Source: Mycobacterium scrofulaceum
GTDB lineage: Bacteria; Actinomycetota; Actinomycetes; Mycobacteriales; Mycobacteriaceae
Assembly: GCF_002086735.1 (NCBI RefSeq)
Contig: NZ_MVIJ01000020.1
Coordinates: forward strand, 1-64,000
Length of the DNA: 64,000 nucleotides
Direction: 5' to 3'
Of this stretch, positions 55,649-63,344 are shown one piece after another (position 1 is the first letter of the stretch; each line of letters starts with the position of its first letter). The notes below the pieces were generated by a model. The model did no database searches. It worked only from the letters and a program-made list of their open reading frames with translations, and had not been told where the DNA came from. A program made the position numbers and the translations under genes.

Positions 55649-56226
55649 GCCGGACGGTCGCCGGTCTTGCTCACCGCGCGGCGCCGGCCCTTGGCCGGCG
55701 CGCGTTTCCCGTCGGTCTCCGGCGCTTTGGCGGCGGCGTCGAGGCGCGTTTCGAAGGTGGACATCGCCTCCATCATCGCCAGGAATACCCGGTGCGCGGC
55801 CACCAGATCGCGATCGGGCACGCCGGCGAGGGCCGTGTGCAGTTCCGAACCGAGTGGGGTGAAGAAGGAGCGGGCCAACGCCATGCCGGATTCTTCGTAG
55901 CGGAGCAGCGTCTTGCGCCGGTCGTCCGGATCGGGCTCGCGCCGCAGGTGACCGGAGTCGATCATCCGGTCCACCAGGTAGGTGATCGCGGCGGGCGAGA
56001 CGTCCAGCCGTTGGCGCAACTGCGCCGGTGTCAACGGCGTCCCGGCCGTTTCGGCGACCATGATGTGCAGCAGGGCGTGCAAGTCGGTGCCGCCGACCTC
56101 GTTTTGACGCGCGAAGTGCCGGCCGATGCGATCCGATTGCGCTGTGAGTGCGCGCATGTCGGCCGACATCAGCTTCTCGAGTTCGGCTCGGTCCAATCGC
56201 CGATCGGTGGCGCCGCGCTTGGTCAC
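55645..56226 (-). CDS. MarR-family transcriptional regulator
   Basis: 193 aa from GTG 56226. Winged helix at about 60-120 (TPAQLRQRLDVSPAAITYLV, then MIDSGHLRREPDPDDRRKTL). A basic tail (KRAPAKGRRRAVSKTG) is added. MarR proteins respond to phenolic or lipophilic ligands. Its central place in the pigment region makes it a candidate regulator of mmpL/idi and the DUF2867 gene. Confidence 0.88.
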   Translation of the reverse strand: MTKRGATDRRLDRAELEKLMSADMRALTAQSDRIGRHFARQNEVGGTDLHALLHIMVAETAGTPLTPAQLRQRLDVSPAAITYLVDRMIDSGHLRREPDPDDRRKTLLRYEESGMALARSFFTPLGSELHTALAGVPDRDLVAAHRVFLAMMEAMSTFETRLDAAAKAPETDGKRAPAKGRRRAVSKTGDRPA

Positions 56227-56545
56227 TTACCTGTGTCCTTCTGCAAGATTCGCCGACCAGCGTATCGGCGGCCGCCGCGCGCGGCCCGCTAGCCCCGGTA
56301 AGTGTCCCGTATTCGCATCCGTTTGGTCGGGGAATCGGAAGTCCGGGCGGGCGCACGTACCCGGTGATCAGGGCCATGGCCCAGTTCATCAGCGAGTAGC
56401 GCCAAGCGCTCCCGTCGATGTTGCCCCGAGGGCGTTGCGCCAGGGGGCGCTTGGCGTACCCGAGCACCTTGCGCTCTCCCGAAAGCGGTCCCAGGTGGTC
56501 TCCTCGTCATCGGTTGCCATCGGTCATCCCCACTCTCGTCGCGAG
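56227..56545 (-). other. Intergenic region with a possible frameshifted gene remnant
   Basis: No intact gene is convincing. On the minus strand a start at about 56520 (MATDDEETTWDRFRES) and, in the next frame, VLGYAKRPLAQRPRGNIDGS with RYSLMNWAMALITGYVRPPG look protein-like and would join after a one-base shift. No family is recognised. Confidence 0.3.
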
Positions 56546-56761
56546 TCAGTCCGCGGGGCGCAGCGCGCCCGGTTTGTGCACCGCGTCCGCGCCGGTCTTG
56601 TCGCTACGTACCTTGTACTGAGGCTCGTCGTCGGACGCCCGCACGGCGCGCCCGGCCGCCTCGGTGTCGTGGGTGATTTTTCTTTCGACCGTGCCCCGGA
56701 CGGTGCTGCCGTGGCTCTTCCACTCGACCTTGTCGCCTTGGTGAAATTCCCTGTCACTCAT
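56546..56761 (-). CDS. DUF2945 (hypervirulence-associated Tudor-domain) protein
   Basis: 71 aa from ATG 56761. GDKVEWKSHGSTVRGTVERK and ASDDEPQYKVRSDKTG with HKPGALRP are the full-length signature of this small SH3/Tudor-like family. Function unknown in bacteria. It follows the DUF2867 gene on the same strand, 13 bases away, so it is likely cotranscribed. Confidence 0.88.
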   Translation of the reverse strand: MSDREFHQGDKVEWKSHGSTVRGTVERKITHDTEAAGRAVRASDDEPQYKVRSDKTGADAVHKPGALRPAD

Positions 56762-56774
56762 GTCGCTCCTTCGC

Positions 56775-58259
56775 TCAACAGTGGGAGGGGGTCGCCGCGC
56801 GAGTCGTCCCACCGCGTGCGGTAGCCGTGACATCGCGCGCGATGCCCCCGAACACCACATCGCGGTAGGGCGCCGACGCATTCCAAAAGAGCTGTCCCGC
56901 AAGCCCGTACGGCTGGAACAGCGCTCGCTGGCGGTACCAGGAGCCGCCGTCGGCGTCGGGGCTCGTCGACAGCTCCAGCCACAGCCGCCCGGGCAGCGGG
57001 ATGTCGGCGCGCAACCGGAGCGAGCGGGGCGGGTCGATGCGCTCGACCCGCCACCAGTCCAGCGCCTCGCCTTCGTGCAACTGCGCTCGGTCGAGTGGCC
57101 GGCGCCGGGGCCGGACGGCGCCCAGCACACCATTGATCCAGCCGCGCAGGGGCCATTCCAGCGGAAGCGCCGACCAGTTCCGCTCGGTCACCGCGGTTTG
57201 GATGGCGCCCCAGAGCGTTTCGGCGTCCGCGCGGCTCTGCCGTTGGCGCACATCCTCATACAGCGAGCCGCCGGCCCACTGCGGGTCGGTGCGCAGGGGC
57301 TGCGACGGCGAACCGTTCGTGTCGGCCCGGGCCCAGCGGGTGCGCAAGTCCTTTTCCCGCACGTGCGCCAGGGCCAGCTCGACGGCCTCCTCGTAGTGCG
57401 TCAGCCCGCCGTCGGGATCCGGTATGTAGCGGGCGATGTCGTGATTGGCGCACACCACGTCGTTTTCCAGCGACTCCATCAGCGACATGGCGAGCTGGCG
57501 GGGCAGGGGAGTGAGCAGGTCGACCCACGGCGCCGAGAGCCGCGGGGTCAACAGGGGCACGGGCACCGTCGGCCGCCGCGGCAGGCCCGCGATCACGGAG
57601 TATTTGCGGATCATCTCGGTATAGGTGAAGCGGTCGGGCCCACCGATGTCGAACGGCCGGTTGACCCCGGCGGGCAGGTCGGCCGCGCGGACGAGGTAGT
57701 AGAGCACGTCGCGCACGGCGATGGGCTGGACGCAGGTGCGCAACCAGCGCGGGGCGACGATCAGCGGCAGCCGCTCGGTGAGGTACCGCAGCATCTCGAA
57801 GCTGGCCGAGCCCGCCCCGATGATGGCGGCAGCGCGCAACTCCACGGAGGGCACGCCCGAGATTCGGAACAGGCGCCCGACCTGCGCCCGCGAAGCCAGG
57901 TGATCGGAGAGCTTCTGCCCGTCGGGCGTGATGCCCCCGACGTAGACGATGCGCGACAGGCCGGCCTGCCCCGCGCGCTCGGCCACGTTGCGGGCGGCAC
58001 GTTCGTCGAAGTCGACGAAGTCGGACCGCATCAGCGAATGCACGAGGTAATACAAGACTTGCTGACCGTGCAGCGCCCGCTGCACCGCGGTCGGGTCGAT
58101 GACGTCGCCCTGCACGACGTCCACCTGGCCGCGCCAGGCGACGTCGTCGAGTTTCGCGGGATCCCGGGCCAGCACGCGCACCGTGTGGCCGTTGTCGAGC
58201 AGCTGGGGGATGAGCCGGGTGCCCAGGTATCCCGTGGCGCCGAATACGACGCAGTGCAT
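56775..58259 (-). CDS. NAD(P)-binding SDR fused to DUF2867
   Basis: 494 aa from ATG 58259 (MHCVVFGATGYLGTRLIPQL). Atypical extended SDR N-domain (about 1-290) with RIVYVGGITPDGQKLSDHLA. The C-terminal half (about 320-490) carries DUF2867 features: WWRVERIDPPRSLRLRADIP and YRQRALFQPYGLAGQLFWNA. This pair is frequent near bacterial carotenoid genes, but the reaction is unknown. A symmetric AT-rich element lies 124 bases upstream. Confidence 0.88.
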   Translation of the reverse strand: MHCVVFGATGYLGTRLIPQLLDNGHTVRVLARDPAKLDDVAWRGQVDVVQGDVIDPTAVQRALHGQQVLYYLVHSLMRSDFVDFDERAARNVAERAGQAGLSRIVYVGGITPDGQKLSDHLASRAQVGRLFRISGVPSVELRAAAIIGAGSASFEMLRYLTERLPLIVAPRWLRTCVQPIAVRDVLYYLVRAADLPAGVNRPFDIGGPDRFTYTEMIRKYSVIAGLPRRPTVPVPLLTPRLSAPWVDLLTPLPRQLAMSLMESLENDVVCANHDIARYIPDPDGGLTHYEEAVELALAHVREKDLRTRWARADTNGSPSQPLRTDPQWAGGSLYEDVRQRQSRADAETLWGAIQTAVTERNWSALPLEWPLRGWINGVLGAVRPRRRPLDRAQLHEGEALDWWRVERIDPPRSLRLRADIPLPGRLWLELSTSPDADGGSWYRQRALFQPYGLAGQLFWNASAPYRDVVFGGIARDVTATARGGTTRAATPSHC

Positions 58260-58382
58260 CAATTCTCTCCTTTGCGGGTGGTCATCGGGGTGGCGGTGCG
58301 GGCGGGATGCCCTCCCCGGACTGCCGCTGTGGCATTCCCGCTGAGCCACCGGCCGAATCGTCCAGGGCGATCCCGGTCGGTT

Positions 58383-58399
58383 AACTGAATATTTAAGTT
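58383..58399. promoter_or_regulatory. AT-rich near-palindrome upstream of the DUF2867 gene
   Basis: AACTGAATATTTAAGTT (58383-58399) is symmetric except for a few positions and stands out in GC-rich DNA. The AACTGAA half also occurs in the mmpL/idi promoter (53229-53235), suggesting a common regulator such as the local MarR protein. The rest of 58260-58475 shows no gene. Confidence 0.4.
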
Positions 58400-58475
58400 T
58401 TTCGCCGAACGGCGATGGCGATGTTGTGGCTCGCGCGTGAACGCGTGTCAATCAACGGCTTCGCGTGACGGAGGA

Positions 58476-58769
58476 TCAGACCGCCCTGAGCTGTTTTTTG
58501 GTGGCCCTGCGCAGTTGGATGATCCGCGCGGCACCCACCAGCACCGTGGTGGTCGCGCCGGCCACCGCCGCCAACAGGTAGCCCACCCCCACGGGCAAGC
58601 TCCAATGGAACCCGAGGAAGTGCACGGTGATCGATTCGGTGTTCTGGGCGACGAAGATCAGCAGAACGATGAGGATGATCAGGCCGAAGACCAGGGCCCA
58701 CCACGCGGCCGCCAGCCGGGTGAACGATCGAGAGGACGGCTCGGCGGAGCCGCGCGGCTTAGTGCTCAT
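58476..58769 (-). CDS. LapA/DUF1049-family small membrane protein
   Basis: 97 aa from ATG 58769. Two hydrophobic helices (WALVFGLIILIVLLIFVAQN and VGVGYLLAAVAGATTTVLVG) separated by TESITVHFLGFHWSLP, the LapA_dom pattern, and a basic tail. Such proteins assist envelope assembly in E. coli; the role in mycobacteria is unknown. Confidence 0.85.
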   Translation of the reverse strand: MSTKPRGSAEPSSRSFTRLAAAWWALVFGLIILIVLLIFVAQNTESITVHFLGFHWSLPVGVGYLLAAVAGATTTVLVGAARIIQLRRATKKQLRAV

Positions 58770-58852
58770 GCTGGTGACTAGCCCGCCGCGCGGAGGGCCA
58801 AACGGGCGACCCCCGGCGTTTAATCCGCCAGTTGTGGGGTAACTGGCTCGCA

Positions 58853-59101
58853 ATGACTGTAAGGGAGATGCCGGAGCGTGTCTGGCGAGGCCGGCGCAAG
58901 GTGATGCGGCTGCAGCGAGACTTGTGGCTCGCGCAGCTGGCCCTGTGGCCGATGGTGATCCTGGTGGCCGTCGTGCTTTCGGCGGTCGCTTGGGCATTGT
59001 GGCAACGCAAATCCCGTCGGCGTCAACCCGAAGCGGTGCCGCCCCTCACGGATCCGTCATGGGGCGGCACGCCGCCCGATCGGGCCGGCCTGGGCGGCTG
59101 A
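58853..59101 (+). CDS. Possible small single-span membrane protein
   Basis: 82 aa from ATG 58853. A basic N-terminal amphipathic part (MTVREMPERVWRGRRKVMRL), one hydrophobic helix (PMVILVAVVLSAVAWALW) flanked by KSRRR, and a Pro/Gly tail. The topology is sensible, but its 3' end overlaps the DUF2784 gene by 79 bases, no strong ribosome site is visible, and no family is recognised. Confidence 0.45.
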   Translation: MTVREMPERVWRGRRKVMRLQRDLWLAQLALWPMVILVAVVLSAVAWALWQRKSRRRQPEAVPPLTDPSWGGTPPDRAGLGG

Positions 59102-59451
59102 GCGCGCCTCGCGAACACGCTCCAGGAGACGGCGGCGGACAGGAACGCGAAGGCCTGCGCGACGCCGACGCGGCCGGACGGGACGAAAAGGCCCGCGACA
59201 TAACGGTCGACGAAGCCCGCGGTCGGCAGGGGATCCATCTCGGCGCGGCGCCGTGCCCACGATTCCAGCGCTGTCAGCGGGCAGGGCAACTCGAGCGCCA
59301 CGACGGCGGCGCCCCACGCGACGGCCGCCCGGTGCAGCACGATGGTGCGCGGCCACCGCAGCGCGAGGAAGCCACCGGCCGGCACGTAGGCCAGGTAGGC
59401 CAGGTGCACGCCGACGGTCACCACGACGGCGGCGACGTACCCCTTGCGCAT
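59023..59451 (-). CDS. DUF2784 membrane protein
   Basis: 142 aa from ATG 59451 (MRKGYVAAVVVTVGVHLAYL); an upstream start at 59478 would overlap the Rieske gene. Four hydrophobic helices and the family signature LELPCPLTALESWARRRAEM followed by FVDRYVAGLFVPS. Function unknown. Eleven bases after the Rieske gene, so it probably ends the crt operon. Confidence 0.85.
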   Translation of the reverse strand: MRKGYVAAVVVTVGVHLAYLAYVPAGGFLALRWPRTIVLHRAAVAWGAAVVALELPCPLTALESWARRRAEMDPLPTAGFVDRYVAGLFVPSGRVGVAQAFAFLSAAVSWSVFARRAQPPRPARSGGVPPHDGSVRGGTASG

Positions 59452-59461
59452 GGTCGAGCCG

Positions 59462-60472
59462 TCACCCGAGGCCGGCACGCACCTGGTAGCGCCGCTCGGC
59501 GTAGGCGAGGTCGTCGCGCCAGAGCCGGTTGGCCGCGAAGCGCATGAGCGGCGTGATCAGGGGTGCGGCCCGGGACGCCCGCCTGAACCCGGGACGGTCG
59601 GAATGCGCGATGGTGGCCTCCAGCACCGCGGTGCGGGGGTGGCCGTCGGGGCCGGAACCGATTGGCGTGGCATGGGTTTCGACGGTGCTGCCGGTTCCTT
59701 CGCCGTCCACGATGCGCATCACGATGGTGCGCGCCTCCGGGCAGCTGAATTCCGCCACGACGGGGACGCCCACGGGACCCATCCGGAAGGTCACCGCCAC
59801 CAGGAAACGGTCGGCGTCTTCGGTTGGCGTGGTGAGCACTTCGAGCCGGGTGAAGGAATACGGGTGAAACCATGCGCCGTGCCAGGGGTCCAGCCGGTTG
59901 GCGATGATGTCGGCGGGCTCGCACACGCCCGCCATGCGGGCCACGGCGGCCACGGTCTCACCGACCGGCCGGGCCGGGATCACCGGCTTGTCCAGGGGGG
60001 CCTCCCCGCCCACGTGATCGAGCCGCACCCACGCCAGCGTGCCGTCGTCGTGGCTCGGCAGCGGGGTCCAGCCGAATTCCCGCGAGTGACCGTCCAGCGC
60101 CAGCCCGTGCCATCGGCAGATCAGGGTGCCGCCGTGTACGGTCCCGGTCGCCAGATCGGCCCCCAGGTGGGGGCAACTGCGGGGACCCACACAGAGCCGG
60201 CCCTGCTGGTCGCGCCAGGCGACGACCTCGACGCCGGCGACCCGCGCGCCGAACGGCCGCCCGGCGCGCACGGTCGCGCTGCCGGCGAACGCGAACCAGT
60301 TCCCGGTCGGCTTCTGCTGCGCCCGCCGCAGCGCGGCGTCGATGATGGCGGGTTGTGCGTCCCGATAGGTCGGGCGCTGCTCGGCCCACGACGTGCGCGG
60401 GATCACCTGCAGCGGCCAATCTTTGGGCCGAGCGGCCGGCCACAGGTGCTGCAGCTGTTCGCGGATCTTCAT
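59462..60472 (-). CDS. Rieske [2Fe-2S] oxygenase of the DUF5914 type, carotenoid-linked
   Basis: 336 aa. Rieske ligands Cys100, His102, Cys119, His122 (CPHLGA and CRWHGL). The second half (NRLDPWHGAWFHPYSFTRLE) offers the Asp/His ligands expected for the mononuclear iron, like ring-hydroxylating oxygenases. It overlaps crtU by ATGA, so it is translationally coupled to the aromatic-carotenoid synthase. A ring hydroxylation or oxidation of the carotenoid is the simplest role; this is inference. Confidence 0.85.
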   Translation of the reverse strand: MKIREQLQHLWPAARPKDWPLQVIPRTSWAEQRPTYRDAQPAIIDAALRRAQQKPTGNWFAFAGSATVRAGRPFGARVAGVEVVAWRDQQGRLCVGPRSCPHLGADLATGTVHGGTLICRWHGLALDGHSREFGWTPLPSHDDGTLAWVRLDHVGGEAPLDKPVIPARPVGETVAAVARMAGVCEPADIIANRLDPWHGAWFHPYSFTRLEVLTTPTEDADRFLVAVTFRMGPVGVPVVAEFSCPEARTIVMRIVDGEGTGSTVETHATPIGSGPDGHPRTAVLEATIAHSDRPGFRRASRAAPLITPLMRFAANRLWRDDLAYAERRYQVRAGLG

Positions 60473-62004
60473 CGTTCGGCGGGTCCTTCACGGGTGGCGA
60501 GCCATCGCAACGCGGGTGACCGGCCGCGGGTGGGTACGGTGACCAACGGGTGCCCGGCCAACCCCCATCTTCTCAGCAAATGGTTCGCGGCGCACCAACC
60601 TGTGGTGGCCGCGCGCTCCATGAGTGCCACGGGCAGGTCGACGCGGACGGCGTCGCCGGCCAACAGCAGGCAGGGTTGCGGCGTGACCACTTTCGGCCGC
60701 CGCGCATAGGACCCGGGTGAGAACAGTGGGCAGTCGCTGCGGTGCAGCAACCGCTCGGAAACGATCTGCGCCGCCGCGGTTTCCGGGTATACCTTGTGCA
60801 GTTGGCGCAGGGCGGCCGCGCGGGACGGCGCGGCGTCGAGGGCGTAGGAGTGCAACTCGACGACGGACCCGTGGTGCGTGCGTGACCACTCGGCGGCCTC
60901 CCGTTCGTAGCGCTCCAGGACGCTGATGTTGTCCAGCGGTTCGTGTCCGGACGTACCCAGAAAGGCCGGGCGCCCGGCGGAGACGGGCCGGTCGAGCCAC
61001 AACCGGTGCACGGCGAACGGCGGTGCGGTGCGCTGTTGCGCGATCTGTGCGCGCCAGTCGTCGGTGCCCAGCCCCGTCGATGCGCCCACGACGCGCTGCA
61101 AGCCGGCCACGTCGGTGGCCAGCACGACGGCGTCCGCCTCCGCGGCGTCACCCGAATCGGTGTGCACCCGAAACGGCTTCGTCGCTGCTACGTCGATGCG
61201 CGAAACGCCCGTGCCCAATCGGAAGTTCACGTCCCGCGCCTCGAGGTAGCGGCGCAGCGGCTGCCAGAGGGCGGTGTCGTAATTCGATGTGGGAACGTCG
61301 AAGATGAGGCCTTCGGACGACCCGAGGAAGTAGATGTGGAACATGGTGGCCAACTCGGCGGCGGACAGCTTGGCGGGGTCGGCGAAGAAGCTGCGGGAAA
61401 AGACCTCGAACGCCAGATGCCTTGCGGCCGCGGGAAAGCGAATGCTCTTCAGGAACGTCGCGGCGTCGAAGTGGTCGAGACGCTCGTAGATGCCGGGCAC
61501 CGACACCGCGGCCAGCGGCGCGGCCGCGCGCGCGTCGATCGCAAGGAAGTCGCGAAGGCGAAACGTCGGGCTGCGTGCGGCGAAGGCCACCGCGTTCCAC
61601 GGCGGGGTGCGCGGCAGACCCCGGAAGGTGTCGCGCCGGCCCGCCCCGTCGATGAGCGGATAGTCGTCGACGGGCGTGAGCATCCGCAAGTGCGGATCGA
61701 TGCGCCCGAGCAGGGCTCGCAGGTTGTAGTACTGCCGGAAGAACGCGTGGAAGCCGCGATTCATCGCGAGATCCACCCCGTCCTGGCGTTCGGTCCAGCC
61801 GCCCACCCGCCCGCCGAGGTAGTCCTCGCGCTCGATCACCTCGACGGCGACGCCGCGTTCGGCCAGCCCGGTGGCGGCGGTCAGTCCCGCGATGCCGCCC
61901 CCGACGACGACCACCCGGGGGCGCGACCCCAAGGCGGCGGCATCTGGCAAACCGGTTGGCGCGGGCAGGGTTTCGCGCCGGCGGTCGGTCCCGAAGGCGT
62001 TCAT
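60469..62004 (-). CDS. crtU: CrtU-type carotenoid desaturase/methyltransferase (isorenieratene synthase)
   Basis: 511 aa from ATG 62004. FAD-binding VVVVGGGIAGLTAATGLAER and LGGRVGGWTERQDG. The family-specific stretch RGFHAFFRQYYNLRALLGRI separates CrtU from ordinary CrtI desaturases. The C-terminal dinucleotide part is LLLAGDAVRVDLPVALMERA. CrtU desaturates and shifts a methyl group on beta-ionone rings, turning beta-carotene into isorenieratene (leprotene), known from pigmented mycobacteria and Streptomyces. It overlaps genes on both sides. Confidence 0.9.
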   Translation of the reverse strand: MNAFGTDRRRETLPAPTGLPDAAALGSRPRVVVVGGGIAGLTAATGLAERGVAVEVIEREDYLGGRVGGWTERQDGVDLAMNRGFHAFFRQYYNLRALLGRIDPHLRMLTPVDDYPLIDGAGRRDTFRGLPRTPPWNAVAFAARSPTFRLRDFLAIDARAAAPLAAVSVPGIYERLDHFDAATFLKSIRFPAAARHLAFEVFSRSFFADPAKLSAAELATMFHIYFLGSSEGLIFDVPTSNYDTALWQPLRRYLEARDVNFRLGTGVSRIDVAATKPFRVHTDSGDAAEADAVVLATDVAGLQRVVGASTGLGTDDWRAQIAQQRTAPPFAVHRLWLDRPVSAGRPAFLGTSGHEPLDNISVLERYEREAAEWSRTHHGSVVELHSYALDAAPSRAAALRQLHKVYPETAAAQIVSERLLHRSDCPLFSPGSYARRPKVVTPQPCLLLAGDAVRVDLPVALMERAATTGWCAANHLLRRWGLAGHPLVTVPTRGRSPALRWLATREGPAER

Positions 62005-62726
62005 GCCGGCGCGTCCGCCAGGAAGGTGTGCACGATGTTGGCCTCCCAGCCGGGCATCGTTTCGCTGTGCACCGCGGTGAAGCCCGCGTCGGCGAGGCGG
62101 GCGCGGAATCGGGTTGCGCCGTCGAACTCCAGCACGCTGCGCCACAGGTAGCGGTACAGCGCCGCGTCCCGGGTGCGCCACCAGCCGGCGGGAATGATGA
62201 TCCCCCAGCACACGGCATGCCAGATGCGGGTGGCGGCGGCGGAGTCGCGCACCGAGTATTCGTGCACCGCCAGGGTGGCGCCGGGCCGCAGCAGGGTCCG
62301 GAGTTTCCGCAGTTGACCGTCCCGGTCGGCGAGGTTGCGGATCAGGTAGGCGGCCAGGATGCCGTCGAACGGTCCGGTGATGCCGTGCTCTGCCAGCTGC
62401 TCGACGGGGGTGTGCACGAAGTGCACCGAGGGCGGCCAGTCCTTCGCGGCCGCCGCGTCGAGCATCCCCCGCGAGGCGTCGACGGCGACGATCTCGGCCT
62501 CCGGGGCCACGGCCAGCAGCGCGGCCGTCGAGGCGCCGGTGCCGCACCCGGCGTCGAGCAGCCGTAGACCCTTGCCGCGGTCGCGGATTCGCATGCGGCG
62601 GGCGGAGAGCAGCAGTTGCTCATGGTAGCCGGGGCTGGCGCCCACCAGCCGGTCGTATTCCGTCGCACCCGCGTCGAAAGCGGCCGACAACCGGTCGGGG
62701 CTGGGTCCGGCTTCACCGACGCGCAC
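62001..62726 (-). CDS. SAM-dependent methyltransferase of the crt cluster (CrtT-like)
   Basis: 241 aa from GTG 62726. SAM motif LLDAGCGTGASTAALLAVAP and the UbiE-like GILAAYLIRNLADRDGQLRK. The later part has IWHAVCWGIIIPAGWWRTRD, a membrane-touching region. A methyltransferase named CrtT occurs in Streptomyces crt clusters. It overlaps crtYd by 14 bases and crtU by 4. The acceptor may be a carotenoid or quinone. Confidence 0.85.
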   Translation of the reverse strand: MRVGEAGPSPDRLSAAFDAGATEYDRLVGASPGYHEQLLLSARRMRIRDRGKGLRLLDAGCGTGASTAALLAVAPEAEIVAVDASRGMLDAAAAKDWPPSVHFVHTPVEQLAEHGITGPFDGILAAYLIRNLADRDGQLRKLRTLLRPGATLAVHEYSVRDSAAATRIWHAVCWGIIIPAGWWRTRDAALYRYLWRSVLEFDGATRFRARLADAGFTAVHSETMPGWEANIVHTFLADAPA

Positions 62727-63024
62727 GGTGACGTTCCCATCCCAGCAGCACCGCGGTGGCCAGTGCGAAGCCGAACAAGAAATCCTCGACGGGGATGTCG
62801 AACGGGAAGCGCAGGCCGCTGATCTGGCGGGGGGCGTAGCTGACGATGGGGGCGCTGAGTTTGGTCAGCCAGCCGTCGACCGGGATCTGGAAGCCGAGGA
62901 CGATCAGCATGGACAGCCAGTAGGCCGGCCGGCGGAAGAGTCCGGTCCGCAGCACCGCCAATTCCACTGCGCAGACGGCGAAGACGGCCGCCACGGCCGG
63001 CACCGTGTAACCCAGGCCGGTCAT
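62713..63024 (-). CDS. crtYd: Lycopene cyclase, small subunit CrtYd
   Basis: 103 aa from ATG 63024, overlapping the crtYc stop. Three hydrophobic helices and IPVDGWLTKLSAPIVSYAPR with the conserved FPFDIPVEDFLFGFALA (PxE-D-F motif) of the heterodimeric cyclase. With CrtYc it closes beta rings on lycopene. Confidence 0.92.
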   Translation of the reverse strand: MTGLGYTVPAVAAVFAVCAVELAVLRTGLFRRPAYWLSMLIVLGFQIPVDGWLTKLSAPIVSYAPRQISGLRFPFDIPVEDFLFGFALATAVLLGWERHRARR

Positions 63025-63344
63025 CGGCGGTGGACCCTGTCCAGGATGGTGCTGACGGCGTTGTAGGTCAGCAGCGCGCAGATCGGGATGACGATGAAGA
63101 ACAGCGCTTCTTCGATGGGCACCCCGAACGGGATCTCGAGGCCGGTGATGTAGGCGGGGTTGTAGGCCCACACGTGCGCGGCGATCGCGATCTCGTCCCA
63201 GATCAGGAAGACGGCGGCCACGGGCAGAACCGCCTTGGCGAGCCGCCGCCACTGCCGGTAGACGCCGGGGCCGAAGAGTTCCAGGGGCGCGGTGATCGCC
63301 AGACATGCGGCCAGAACCAGCAGGTATTGCCAGCGATCGGTCAT
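63021..63344 (-). CDS. crtYc: Lycopene cyclase, small subunit CrtYc
   Basis: 107 aa from ATG 63344, overlapping the crtB stop by ATGA. Three hydrophobic helices with VFLIWDEIAIAAHVWAYNP and GLEIPFGVPIEEALFFIVIP (PxEE motif), the hallmark of the CrtYc half. Actinobacteria use this two-protein cyclase instead of single-chain CrtY. Confidence 0.93.
   Translation of the reverse strand: MTDRWQYLLVLAACLAITAPLELFGPGVYRQWRRLAKAVLPVAAVFLIWDEIAIAAHVWAYNPAYITGLEIPFGVPIEEALFFIVIPICALLTYNAVSTILDRVHRR

Noticed and set aside
54782..56467. 561-codon minus-strand frame across the glycosyltransferase and MarR genes
   Set aside because: Antisense to a well-supported glycosyltransferase and overlapping MarR; composition is Arg/Gly-rich noise except the short remnant noted at 56227-56545.
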